In this document: one piece after another, positions 15,735-23,557 of the stretch
Numbering within the stretch: the stretch's first letter is position 1
Layout of the letters: every line of letters starts with the position of its first letter
NCBI GenBank assembly: GCA_012519975.1
Contig: JAAYPE010000008.1
Coordinates: 1-37,536, forward strand
DNA: 37,536 bases
Origin: Clostridiales bacterium
Lineage (GTDB): Bacteria; Bacillota; Clostridia; Oscillospirales; Acutalibacteraceae
Reading direction: 5' to 3'
Notes under the pieces: generated by a model
Told to the model about the DNA's origin: nothing
The model's input: only the letters and a program-made list of their open reading frames with translations
Database searches by the model: none
Position numbers and translations under genes: made by a program

Positions 15735-17017
15735 TGTTACCGATAACTAAGGTTGATGGAATCTCAGAAATTGAACTTATAAATAAATTAAAGCTTCGCA
15801 GTGGCGAGATTGACAAAAAAGTAAACCTCGCAGTTAGCGAAATAATTGAGAATGTGCGTGCAAATGGTGACGACGCGGTTTTGGAATATACGATAAAATT
15901 TGACGGAAAAGCGCCAGAGCAAATAGAAGTGTCTAGCGAAGAAATAAAAAAATCTATTGATATTTGTGATAAGGGTTTTGTCACAGCTCTTCGCAATTCA
16001 GCACAAAATATTATAGATTTTCACGAGCGTCAAAAGCAACAAAGTTGGCTTGATGCACAAGAAAATGGTGTGATTTTAGGTCAAAGAGTAAGAGGATTAA
16101 AAAGGGTTGGCATTTATGTTCCGGGGGGCACGGCGGCGTATCCATCATCGGTTCTTATGAATGCAATTCCAGCAAAAATCGCAGGCGTAGAAGAAATAAT
16201 AATGGTAACCCCTCCAACAAAGGACGGCAAGGCAAACCCAAATATTTTGGCAGCTGCCGAAATTGCAGGTGTAGACAGGGTGTTTTTAGTTGGTGGCGCA
16301 CAAGCAGTGGCAGCACTCGCTTTTGGAACGCAAACAATACCTCGTGTTGACAAGATTGTAGGGCCTGGAAATATTTTTGTTGCAACAGCAAAAAAGCAAC
16401 TTTATGGAACAGTTGATATTGATATGATAGCAGGTCCTAGCGAAATTTTGATAGTAGCAGACGAAACGGCAAACCCTGTTTTTTTGGCGGCGGATTTGCT
16501 ATCACAAGCTGAGCACGATGAACTGGCAAGCTCTATTCTTTTAACAACTTGTGAGGAAATTGCAAAAAGTACGGTCACAGAACTTGAAAAACAATTAGAG
16601 AAACTTCCTAGAAAAGAAATTGCAAAAAAATCATTAGAGGATTTTGGTGCAATAATTGTCTGTAATGATATAGATAATGCGGTGGATTTTGCAAACGAGC
16701 TTGCACCAGAACACTTAGAAATGTGTGTAAAAAATCCACTTGAATATATCGGCAGAATTGACAATGCAGGCTCTGTGTTTTTGGGCGACTACTCACCAGA
16801 ACCACTGGGAGATTATTATGCAGGTCCAAACCACGTGTTGCCAACAAGTGGAACAGCAAGGTTTTTCTCACCACTTTCTGTTGATAGCTTTGTAAAAAAA
16901 TCAAGCTTTGTATATTACACAAAAGACGCACTTTGCAGTGCAGGAAATGATATAATTAAGTTTGCACAAACAGAGGGTCTTGACGCCCACGCAAACTCAG
17001 TAAGAGTTAGAATGTGA
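15734..17017 (+). CDS. hisD: Histidinol dehydrogenase
   Basis: Zinc-dependent NAD enzyme that performs the last two steps, L-histidinol to L-histidine. 427 residues, normal length. Motifs: YVPGGTAAYPSSVLMNAIPA, VGPGNIFVATAKKQLYG, IAGPSEILIVAD, SQAEHDELASS (zinc and catalytic residues) and GPNHVLPTSGTARF. AAGGAGG lies before the start, which overlaps the hisG stop by one base, indicating translational coupling. Confidence 0.97.
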   Translation: MLPITKVDGISEIELINKLKLRSGEIDKKVNLAVSEIIENVRANGDDAVLEYTIKFDGKAPEQIEVSSEEIKKSIDICDKGFVTALRNSAQNIIDFHERQKQQSWLDAQENGVILGQRVRGLKRVGIYVPGGTAAYPSSVLMNAIPAKIAGVEEIIMVTPPTKDGKANPNILAAAEIAGVDRVFLVGGAQAVAALAFGTQTIPRVDKIVGPGNIFVATAKKQLYGTVDIDMIAGPSEILIVADETANPVFLAADLLSQAEHDELASSILLTTCEEIAKSTVTELEKQLEKLPRKEIAKKSLEDFGAIIVCNDIDNAVDFANELAPEHLEMCVKNPLEYIGRIDNAGSVFLGDYSPEPLGDYYAGPNHVLPTSGTARFFSPLSVDSFVKKSSFVYYTKDALCSAGNDIIKFAQTEGLDAHANSVRVRM

Positions 17018-17036
17018 GCTAGAAAGGTGATAACTA

Positions 17037-18095
17037 ATGGCTTTTGAGCTAAATGAAAAGGTAAAAAATTTAAAACCTTATGACCCGATTTGTGGCGATT
17101 TTGAAATAAGGCTTGACGCTAACGAATCATTTATTCAACCATCTGACAAAATGATGGAAGATGTTATGAATGCTGTTTCAAATGTTGCTTTAAATAGGTA
17201 TCCTGACAGCACCGCATATGATGTTTGCGAGCAATTTGCAAAGCTTTATGACATACCCTCAAATCTTGTAGTTGCGGGCAACGGTTCGGATGAAATTATA
17301 TCGGTAATAATGACAGCTTTTTTACAAAAGGGTGACAAGGTAATCACCTTAACACCTGATTTTTCGATGTATAACTTTTATACAAGCCTTGTTGAATGTG
17401 AGTGTATTGAGTTTGCAAAAGACGATGATTTTAATGTGGATTTTGACAAACTTATTTTAGAAATTAACAATATAAATGCAAGAATGGTGATTTTTTCAAA
17501 CCCTTGTAATCCAACATCTGTAGGATTTTTGGCGAAAGATGTAAAAAAACTTATAGAAAATACAAATGCACTAATTGTGCTTGATGAAGCGTATATGGAC
17601 TTTTGGAATCAGTCGTTATTGTGTGATGTTCAAAATTATGATAATCTAATAATTTTAAGAACTTGCTCAAAGGCAATTGGTCTGGCATCAATTCGTTTGG
17701 GCTTTGCAGTTGCAAACACAAAGCTTATAAATGTTATAAAGTCTGCAAAATCACCATACAATGTAAACTCGCTTACACAGGCCGTAGCTTGCTCTTTGTT
17801 ATCTCAAAGGGAATACATTGAACAGTCGATAGAGGCTATAAAAAACTCTCTTGATGCATTGTATTTTGAGCTTAAAAAAATTGAGAAAAAGTTTCCAAAA
17901 AACCTTAAAATATACAAATCAAATACCAATTTTGTTTTTATAAAAACACAGGACGCAAAACAAATTTTTGAATTTTTAAAAACTAATGGTATAATAGTTC
18001 GTAATATGAATGGATATTTAAGAATAACGGCAGGCTCGCAAGATGAAAATCAAAAATTATTAAACCAAATAAAGAAGTTTTATAAGGTGGGATAG
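17037..18095 (+). CDS. hisC: Histidinol-phosphate aminotransferase
   Basis: PLP enzyme transaminating imidazole acetol-phosphate with glutamate to L-histidinol phosphate. 352 residues, fold type I. PLP site: Lys212 in TCSKAIGLASIRLG, with Asp183 and Tyr186 in VLDEAYMDF, and Asn155 in FSNPCNPTS; substrate arm LDANES near residue 27. It follows hisD after 19 bp with an AAAGGTGA binding site and is separated from hisB by only 2 bp. HisC-type enzymes can also act on aromatic amino acids, but the operon position supports histidine. Confidence 0.95.
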   Translation: MAFELNEKVKNLKPYDPICGDFEIRLDANESFIQPSDKMMEDVMNAVSNVALNRYPDSTAYDVCEQFAKLYDIPSNLVVAGNGSDEIISVIMTAFLQKGDKVITLTPDFSMYNFYTSLVECECIEFAKDDDFNVDFDKLILEINNINARMVIFSNPCNPTSVGFLAKDVKKLIENTNALIVLDEAYMDFWNQSLLCDVQNYDNLIILRTCSKAIGLASIRLGFAVANTKLINVIKSAKSPYNVNSLTQAVACSLLSQREYIEQSIEAIKNSLDALYFELKKIEKKFPKNLKIYKSNTNFVFIKTQDAKQIFEFLKTNGIIVRNMNGYLRITAGSQDENQKLLNQIKKFYKVG

Positions 18096-18097
18096 AT

Positions 18098-18673
18098 TTG
18101 AGAATAGCACAGCTTCAAAGGAAAACTAATGAAACAGACATAGCGATAAATTTAAACCTTGACGGTGGAGAAGTTGATATAAATACCGGCATAGGCTTTT
18201 TTGACCATATGCTAACGGCACTTGCCGTTCATAGTGGATTTGGACTGAAAATCAGTGCAAAAGGCGATTTGCAGGTTGATGGTCACCACACGGTAGAAGA
18301 TGTTGGAATTGTTCTTGGTATGGCTTTTGCAAAGGCTCTTGGTGATAAGGGTGGCATAGCAAGATTTGGAAATATGTCAATACCAATGGATGAGGCCTTG
18401 AGCAGTGTCGTTTTAGATATAAGTGGCAGACCTTTTTTGGTTTTTTGTGCAAGATTTGAGCAAGAAAAGGTAGGGGATTTTGACTCGTGTCTTTGTGAAG
18501 AGTTTTTTAGAGCCTTTGCTTTTAATGCAGGTATAACATTGCACGCAAATTCCCTTTATGGCACAAACACTCATCACCAGATAGAATCGCTTTTTAAAGC
18601 TCTAGCACACGCACTTAAAATGGCAGTTGTGCAAATAGATGGGGGAGTTCTTTCTACAAAGGGAACTCTGTAA
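18098..18673 (+). CDS. hisB: Imidazoleglycerol-phosphate dehydratase
   Basis: Manganese-dependent dehydratase converting imidazole glycerol phosphate to imidazole acetol phosphate. 191 residues, the monofunctional form without the histidinol-phosphatase domain of enteric HisB. Motifs: FFDHMLTALAVHSG, the metal-binding DGHHTVEDVG and, near the C-terminus, THHQIESLFKALAHALK. TTG start with AAGGTGG at 18084-18090, which lies inside the end of hisC. No histidinol-phosphate phosphatase (hisJ/hisN type) is visible in the operon. Confidence 0.96.
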   Translation: MRIAQLQRKTNETDIAINLNLDGGEVDINTGIGFFDHMLTALAVHSGFGLKISAKGDLQVDGHHTVEDVGIVLGMAFAKALGDKGGIARFGNMSIPMDEALSSVVLDISGRPFLVFCARFEQEKVGDFDSCLCEEFFRAFAFNAGITLHANSLYGTNTHHQIESLFKALAHALKMAVVQIDGGVLSTKGTL

Positions 18674-18689
18674 ATTTAGGAGGTAAAAA

Positions 18690-19406
18690 ATGATTATTTT
18701 TCCAGCGATAGATATTAAGGATGGAACCTGTGTAAGACTTAGCAAAGGTGACATAAACACGGTTGAACAGGTGGCGTCTGACCCAATAGAAACTGCAAAA
18801 GGCTTTAAAGAAGCCGGTGCAACTTGGATACATATTGTTGATATTGATGGAGCGTTTAGCGGAAAAAGAGTTAATAGCGAAATTGTAATAGAAATTGCAA
18901 AACAAAGCGGACTTAAAGTTGAAGTCGGTGGCGGAATTAGAACAATGCAGGATATAGATTTTTATATTGAGAATGGTGTAGACAGGGTGATACTAGGCTC
19001 TGTTGCGTTGTCAAACCAACAACTTGTGGTTGATGCAGTTAAAAAATATGGATACAAAGTAGCTATTGGAATTGATGCCAGAAATGGTAAAGTTGCAGCA
19101 GAGGGTTGGGTAAAAGACAGTGAAGTTGATTACATAGACCTTGCATTAAAAATGGAAAAAGCGGGTGTAAAGTGTATCATCTTTACAGATATCGCAAGAG
19201 ATGGAATGTTGTCGGGGCCAAATATTGAACAATTAATGGAGCTTGATGATGCAACAACTTGCAATATTATTGCAAGCGGTGGCGTTACAAATATTTATGA
19301 TATCAAAAAATTGCGAGATGCAGGGATTTATGGTGCAATTTGTGGCCGCTCAATTTATAGAGGTACTCTTGATTTGAAGGAAGCAATTGAAGTTTGCAAA
19401 TCATAG
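18690..19406 (+). CDS. hisA: ProFAR isomerase
   Basis: TIM-barrel isomerase acting on 5'-ProFAR to give PRFAR. 238 residues. PAIDIKDGTCVRL at the N-terminus carries the catalytic Asp8; phosphate loops VGGGIR and ASGGV are conserved; the FTDIARDGMLSGPN segment supplies the second acid. The PAIDIKDG start distinguishes HisA from the related HisF, whose start reads PCLDV. AGGAGG lies 7 nt before ATG. In most Firmicutes hisH and hisF flank hisA; here hisB precedes it directly (16-bp gap) and hisI follows (48-bp gap). Confidence 0.96.
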   Translation: MIIFPAIDIKDGTCVRLSKGDINTVEQVASDPIETAKGFKEAGATWIHIVDIDGAFSGKRVNSEIVIEIAKQSGLKVEVGGGIRTMQDIDFYIENGVDRVILGSVALSNQQLVVDAVKKYGYKVAIGIDARNGKVAAEGWVKDSEVDYIDLALKMEKAGVKCIIFTDIARDGMLSGPNIEQLMELDDATTCNIIASGGVTNIYDIKKLRDAGIYGAICGRSIYRGTLDLKEAIEVCKS

Positions 19407-19454
19407 GCTATTTTGATTTTTATAGTGATAAAAATTACAGAATGAAGGTATAAA

Positions 19455-19781
19455 ATGGAACTCGAAAAGCTCTTTAAAAAAAGTGAGCTAATACCAACTA
19501 TTGTTATTGATGATAATGATGGTGAAGTTTTAATGCTTGCATATATGAATAAGGAATCGTTACAAAAAACGCTTGAAACTGGCTATACTTGGTTTTATAG
19601 TCGCTCAAGGCAGCAGCTTTGGAACAAAGGTGAAACATCGGGTAACACTCAAAGGGTTGTGCAAATAATGAGTGACTGTGACGACGATACATTACTAGTT
19701 AGAGTAAAACAAAAAGGCCCTGCTTGTCATACTGGTAGCAGAACTTGCTTTTTTAATACTGTATTTGAGGGGGAAAAATAA
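19455..19781 (+). CDS. hisI: Phosphoribosyl-AMP cyclohydrolase
   Basis: Zinc enzyme opening the adenine ring of PR-AMP, third step of the pathway. 108 residues, a stand-alone cyclohydrolase rather than a HisIE fusion. Motifs: [32 protein letters not shown], the metal-binding [12 protein letters not shown], and [14 protein letters not shown] with zinc cysteines. AAGGT lies before ATG. It ends in a one-base TAATG overlap with hisE. Confidence 0.96.
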   Translation: MELEKLFKKSELIPTIVIDDNDGEVLMLAYMNKESLQKTLETGYTWFYSRSRQQLWNKGETSGNTQRVVQIMSDCDDDTLLVRVKQKGPACHTGSRTCFFNTVFEGEK

Positions 19782-20107
19782 TGGAAGATGTGTTTAAGGG
19801 TTTGTATGATATAATTCTTGATAGGAAAGATAATCCGCAAGAGGGTTCATACACTTGTTACCTTTTAAATCAAGGAACAGATAAAATATTAAAAAAGTGC
19901 GCAGAGGAATGCGGAGAAACAATAATAGCTGCAAAAAATAAAAACAACACTGAAACCGTTGCAGAAATCAGCGATTTGTTATTTCATTTAATGGTGCTAA
20001 TGGTAAACGAAGGAATTGAACTAGATGAAGTAATAAAAGAGCTTGATATTCGCCGTCAAAAGCAAGGCAACCTTAAAAAGTTTCATAATGTAGATAAAAA
20101 TTCATAA
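19781..20107 (+). CDS. hisE: Phosphoribosyl-ATP pyrophosphatase
   Basis: Hydrolyses PR-ATP to PR-AMP + PPi, second step of the pathway. 108 residues, all-alpha MazG-like fold with the acidic metal motif CAEECGETIIAAKN followed by EISDLLFHLMVLM. Start overlaps the hisI stop by one base and AGGGGGAAAA-type site precedes it. Last gene of the operon, followed by a terminator. Confidence 0.95.
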   Translation: MEDVFKGLYDIILDRKDNPQEGSYTCYLLNQGTDKILKKCAEECGETIIAAKNKNNTETVAEISDLLFHLMVLMVNEGIELDEVIKELDIRRQKQGNLKKFHNVDKNS

Positions 20108-20154
20108 AAAACATTTAATGATTTAGCTTGATTTTCTTTAAAAACAATAAAAAA

Positions 20155-20197
20155 CCCTTTTGCCAATAGCTTGTCTGCTTAGCAAAGGGGAATTTTT
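20155..20197. terminator. Bidirectional intrinsic terminator
   Basis: CCCTTTTGC (20155-20163) pairs with GCAAAGGGG (20182-20190). The plus strand continues AATTTTTATT and the minus strand continues with six T (complement of 20149-20154). It serves the convergent his operon and the CmpB-like gene. Confidence 0.85.
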
Positions 20198-20210
20198 ATT
20201 ATAAACAAAT

Positions 20211-21062
20211 TTAGTCGTTAGAATCAAAACCAAACAGATTTTTAACATCTGTTTGAAGCTCTTTCATTTCGTCTTTTACTTCAGCTTTAAAGTCAGTTGG
20301 TATGCTTTTCATATCTTCAAATTGACGCTTAACCTGAGCTTTTAGCCTAGGCACACTTCTGAAAACTCTGCGAATCATTCTACGACGTATTTTAGAAAGT
20401 GATTCCATTTTTGCTTTAAAATCATTAAGTCGATAAAATACATTATTATTTCCAGAAGAGCCAATTTCAACAACTTCAATTTTTTCGTCTGCTTCAGATG
20501 GATAATAAACTAGTCGAATCTTTTTTCTTAACATTTTTATATCCATTGTAACCACAACAGCTATAAAAAAATCAACAGCAAATAAAACGAGTAATGTGTA
20601 AATTAAAGGCTTGGTGTGCTGGCCACTTAAAGATAAAATTATGTTTGTAGAAAAAGGATTTATAATGTAAATAAAAGCAAGTGATAAAAGACCCCAAATG
20701 CAAGTATGTTGAAGACATATTCTACCATGTAAATTCATAAACCTTTGAGAGTAATCCCACCAACGAGCATTAAATATTTTTTCCATAATATAGCTTGTAA
20801 GATATTCAATAGTGTCACAAACAAGAATTCCTAGAAAAAGAACAATCAAAAAGTTATGAGAAAAAGGTTGCAAAAAAAACGACATCGCAACAGCAGAGCA
20901 ACCATAAATGGGGCATAACGGACCCATTAAAAAACCTCTGTTAACGAATTTGAACTTTTTAGCTTTCCGTGTTTCGCTAGTAGAGCACCAAATACATTCA
21001 AGTATCCAGCCGATAAAACTATAAAAGAAAAAATAAGACACATAAAGTGTAAACTTGTCCAA
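20211..21062 (-). CDS. CmpB-type putative ABC-transporter membrane protein
   Basis: About 283 residues. Five or so hydrophobic segments fill residues 5-170, followed by a charged cytoplasmic tail rich in Arg/Lys. The motifs GWILECIW, FVNRGFLMGPLCPIYG and WWDYSQRFMNLHGRICL match the family named putative ABC-transporter type IV (CmpB); its function is poorly established and no ATPase gene is adjacent. The start is unclear: AGGAAG (21076-21071) overlaps GTG 21071; TTG 21068 and TTG 21062 are also in frame. I give 21062 for its 8-10 nt spacing. It lies 15-25 bp after the HD gene and is probably co-transcribed with it. Confidence 0.8.
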   Translation of the reverse strand: MDKFTLYVSYFFFYSFIGWILECIWCSTSETRKAKKFKFVNRGFLMGPLCPIYGCSAVAMSFFLQPFSHNFLIVLFLGILVCDTIEYLTSYIMEKIFNARWWDYSQRFMNLHGRICLQHTCIWGLLSLAFIYIINPFSTNIILSLSGQHTKPLIYTLLVLFAVDFFIAVVVTMDIKMLRKKIRLVYYPSEADEKIEVVEIGSSGNNNVFYRLNDFKAKMESLSKIRRRMIRRVFRSVPRLKAQVKRQFEDMKSIPTDFKAEVKDEMKELQTDVKNLFGFDSND

Positions 21063-21086
21063 AAACAACACTTCCTAAAGTAGTCA

Positions 21087-21617
21087 TTAAATCTCTATTT
21101 CAAGATTTAAAAAATTAAATTTATAACGAGTGCTAAAAGAAGATGCAAGCTCGATTGTAGCACAATATTTGTCAGACATAGAAACTATAAAAGCCTCTTT
21201 AAATCGGGGAGGGGTAGGGGTTAGTGGCCACATATGGCGTTTGATTATATCCTCCTCTTTTTTTGAAAGGATTGTAATTTTTCGCGCGTTTTTAACAGCA
21301 AATCCAGGGTGACGGTAGCCGTGCAAACGATGGCTGTTATCATCTTTTTCACGCCAGTCATAGTAAAAAAGGTCGTGCAAAATCGCCCCGCGCGCAGCAG
21401 CTTTATAATCAAGCCCAAGCTTACGGCAGGCTAAAAAGCTGATATATGCAACACTAATGACATGTTGCAATCTGCTAATGCTCATATGCTGTGTGAATTG
21501 TTCAAGACTTAAAACTTCTGGAGTGACTAAGAGGTCTTCAACACAGTCGTAAAATTCTTTATCTACATAATTTTTTATAACAAAAGATTTTTTGTATGCG
21601 TTAAATAATTTTCCCAT
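21087..21617 (-). CDS. HD-domain protein (putative phosphohydrolase)
   Basis: 176 residues, cytosolic. The HD metal ligands are visible: H52 in RLQHVISV, H81-D82 in ILHDLFYYDW, and D149 in SMSDKY, with H103 and H128 as further candidates. This matches a compact clostridial HD hydrolase group; the substrate (nucleotide, second messenger or other) is unknown. On the minus strand GTGAGGT lies about 9 nt before ATG. A perfect 10-bp-arm palindrome lies 21-43 bp upstream of the start, suggesting repressor control of this gene and the CmpB-like gene after it. Confidence 0.82.
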   Translation of the reverse strand: MGKLFNAYKKSFVIKNYVDKEFYDCVEDLLVTPEVLSLEQFTQHMSISRLQHVISVAYISFLACRKLGLDYKAAARGAILHDLFYYDWREKDDNSHRLHGYRHPGFAVKNARKITILSKKEEDIIKRHMWPLTPTPPRFKEAFIVSMSDKYCATIELASSFSTRYKFNFLNLEIEI

Positions 21618-21637
21618 AAAACCGAAACCTCACTATC

Positions 21638-21660
21638 AAACTATCGATTATCGATAGTTT
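21638..21660. promoter_or_regulatory. Perfect palindromic operator candidate upstream of the HD gene
   Basis: AAACTATCGA at 21638-21647 and TCGATAGTTT at 21651-21660 are exact reverse complements around TTA. On the minus strand the dyad immediately follows plausible promoter elements (TTAACA, then TATAAT/TGATAA within about 25 bp), so it would overlap the transcription start or early leader. No T-run follows, so it is unlikely to be a terminator. Confidence 0.6.
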
Positions 21661-21704
21661 ATCATAATTATATTGAAAAATGTTAACTTTTTATAAACAA
21701 ACAA

Positions 21705-22541
21705 TTACAATAAAGTATCATTTTTAAATCTGTTTAAAAGGTGCTTTGCAACGCCGTCGTCAAAGTTTGCTCCAATGACCCCAGTTGCAATACTTTTAAG
21801 CTCATCAACGGCATTTCCAGTAGCATAACTTTCATCAGCGGCACCAAACATCATTGCATCATTGTGATTATCCCCAAAAGCTACTATTTTATCAGCTCTA
21901 TAAATTTTTTTAAGCATAACAGCGCCATTACTTTTGCTTGCAGTGTCGCTATAAACCTCTAAAAACCAGTAAGGAGAGTAATTATCCTCATAAAAAGCAC
22001 AAGAAACTCCAGAGATTTTGCACAGCTTATTATAAATTGGCAAAAGCTCGGCATAAAAATCTATAAGGTTAAAATAAACTACTTCAGAATCACTGGGAAC
22101 ATCATAGCTATCAGTTTGAAAAAAGCGATAATCAAAAAGCGGTTTGCGTTTTTCATAAAATTTTTTATGTATATCAAGCTGAAGCTCTGTAAAAATAAGG
22201 TCTATTCCATCATCTTTTAAAAGATACATAAACGGACTTTTTCCTGCATCTAAAAATACAGATAGTATTTTGGGAACGGCATCGCTATCAAGTGGGTAGT
22301 GGTGCAGATTTTTTTTATCGTTAATATCATAAATAAAAACACCGTTTAACAAAACTATTGGAAGACGGATGTCGATATTATCAAGAAGTCCTTTAACAGA
22401 TGCTTGGCTCCTCGCCGTTGCGACAGAGAACAGCATACCTTTGTCTATAAGCATATTTATTATTTCGGCAGATTTTGGGGATACACAAACATTGGGAGTA
22501 AGCAGTGTCCCATCAAGGTCGGTTATGTAAAGTGTGCTCAT
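21705..22541 (-). CDS. Cof-type HAD-IIB family hydrolase
   Basis: Cytosolic phosphatase of the haloacid dehalogenase superfamily, probably on sugar phosphates or flavin-type nucleotides. 278 residues. Motif I is DLDGT with nucleophile Asp8 and Asp10; motif II lies in SVATARS; motif III Lys in SKSNGAVMLKKI; motif IV GDNHNDAMMFGAA. The C2-type cap lies between motifs II and III. ATG 22541 gives a family-like N-terminus (MSTLYITDLDGTLL); AGGA at 22558-22555 is 13 nt away, while in-frame GTG 22553 nearly touches that site. Single gene; substrate not predictable. Confidence 0.9.
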   Translation of the reverse strand: MSTLYITDLDGTLLTPNVCVSPKSAEIINMLIDKGMLFSVATARSQASVKGLLDNIDIRLPIVLLNGVFIYDINDKKNLHHYPLDSDAVPKILSVFLDAGKSPFMYLLKDDGIDLIFTELQLDIHKKFYEKRKPLFDYRFFQTDSYDVPSDSEVVYFNLIDFYAELLPIYNKLCKISGVSCAFYEDNYSPYWFLEVYSDTASKSNGAVMLKKIYRADKIVAFGDNHNDAMMFGAADESYATGNAVDELKSIATGVIGANFDDGVAKHLLNRFKNDTLL

Positions 22542-22660
22542 AAAATAATCCACATCCTAGTTAAAAAATATGTCGCATAGATACTCTAAGAATAACATAT
22601 AGTAGATAAATATACAATGTTTTTGATAAATATAACAACAAGTGTTGGCTAAAATTTTGC

Positions 22661-22689
22661 TTGTATCTGATTATAAAAAAGAGTATAAT
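22661..22689 (+). promoter_or_regulatory. Promoter of the NUDIX fusion gene
   Basis: TTGTAT at 22661-22666, 17-bp spacer, perfect TATAAT at 22684-22689. A leader of about 40 nt precedes the start at 22738. Confidence 0.65.
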
Positions 22690-22737
22690 ATATTGGAATT
22701 TACTAAAGGTGCGTAGCACAATATGCGGAGGTATAAA

Positions 22738-23466
22738 ATGCTTGGCAGATATGTCAGAGTTAAGGTGACTCGACCGCTTGGTTTTTTAGATAAAAAAAGT
22801 GGCGTCGAATATGGACTAAATTATGGTGAAGTAGACTTTGTTACTACTAAGAAAAGAGAGAAGTTTCAGGCTTATATTATGGGTATTAACCATCCTGTTA
22901 ATACTTTTGACGGCAGAGTTATTGCCATATTTTCAAAACAGGGCAAAAGGATTCTTATAGTAGCACCAAAAAGCAAACGGTTTATCGTGACTGAAATTGA
23001 GGATGCGTTAAGCTTTGCAAAAATCGAAAAAGATTGGAGACTTGACTGTCTTTATGAGCGTTCTTGTGGTGCGGTTGTTTTTAGAACTATTGATGATGAA
23101 ACAAATTTTCTGATTATTAAAAACAAAAGGAGTGCGCATTGGAGTTTTCCAAAGGGCCATGTTGAGCGTGGAGAAACATTTGAAGAAACTGCCTGCAGAG
23201 AAGTGCTTGAGGAAACAGGGCTACATATTGAACTTATTCCTAATTTTATTACAGAGTCAGAATATACGATACAAGGTAGGGTGGAAAAAACCGTAAACAT
23301 CTTTCTTGCAAGCACGAATGATACGAAAACTGTAATTCAAGAGGAAGAAATAGAGGATTTTAGATGGCTTAATTTTGAAAAAGCGTTGGATTCTCTAAAG
23401 TTTGAAAATGATAAAAAAATTCTTACAAAGGCTAATAGATTTTTAGATTCAAACAGTATTATTTAA
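22738..23466 (+). CDS. Pyrophosphatase-like domain fused to NUDIX hydrolase
   Basis: 242 residues in two parts. Residues 1-105 resemble small clostridial inorganic-pyrophosphatase-like proteins: VRVKVTRPLGF, YGLNYGEVDF, AYIMGINHPVNTFDGRVIAI and IVAPK follow that family in order. Its acidic metal-binding stretch is replaced by KKREKFQAY (38-46), so this domain is probably not catalytic. Residues 105-242 are a NUDIX domain with a complete box at 140-162 (G140, E146, R154-E155, E158-E159, G161), hydrolysing a nucleoside diphosphate linked to another moiety. CGGAGGT at 22726-22731 selects ATG 22738 over ATG 22723. Transcribed alone between a promoter and a strong terminator. The domain-one assignment rests on recalled family sequence. 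Confidence 0.85.
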   Translation: MLGRYVRVKVTRPLGFLDKKSGVEYGLNYGEVDFVTTKKREKFQAYIMGINHPVNTFDGRVIAIFSKQGKRILIVAPKSKRFIVTEIEDALSFAKIEKDWRLDCLYERSCGAVVFRTIDDETNFLIIKNKRSAHWSFPKGHVERGETFEETACREVLEETGLHIELIPNFITESEYTIQGRVEKTVNIFLASTNDTKTVIQEEEIEDFRWLNFEKALDSLKFENDKKILTKANRFLDSNSII

Positions 23467-23475
23467 TTTTATATA

Positions 23476-23508
23476 AAAAAAGTCGCTATTATTTCAAGCG
23501 ACTTTTTT
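23476..23508. terminator. Bidirectional intrinsic terminator after the NUDIX gene
   Basis: A perfect 12-bp stem, AAAAAAGTCGCT (23476-23487) with AGCGACTTTTTT (23497-23508), and a 9-nt loop. T-runs on both strands suit the convergent C39 peptidase gene too. Confidence 0.9.
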
Positions 23509-23557
23509 GTTTATATAAATATATTTTGAGAGTGTAGAAATCAACTAACTATAAAAA

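Noticed and set aside
20108..20210. hisF or hisH fragment after hisE
   Set aside because: The stretch only contains AT-rich DNA and the bidirectional terminator; no frame matches either protein.
20211..22541. HD-domain and CmpB-like pair as a nucleotide-signalling defence system
   Set aside because: No nucleotide cyclase/nucleotidyltransferase or effector nuclease is adjacent, and both proteins resemble common housekeeping families of Clostridia.
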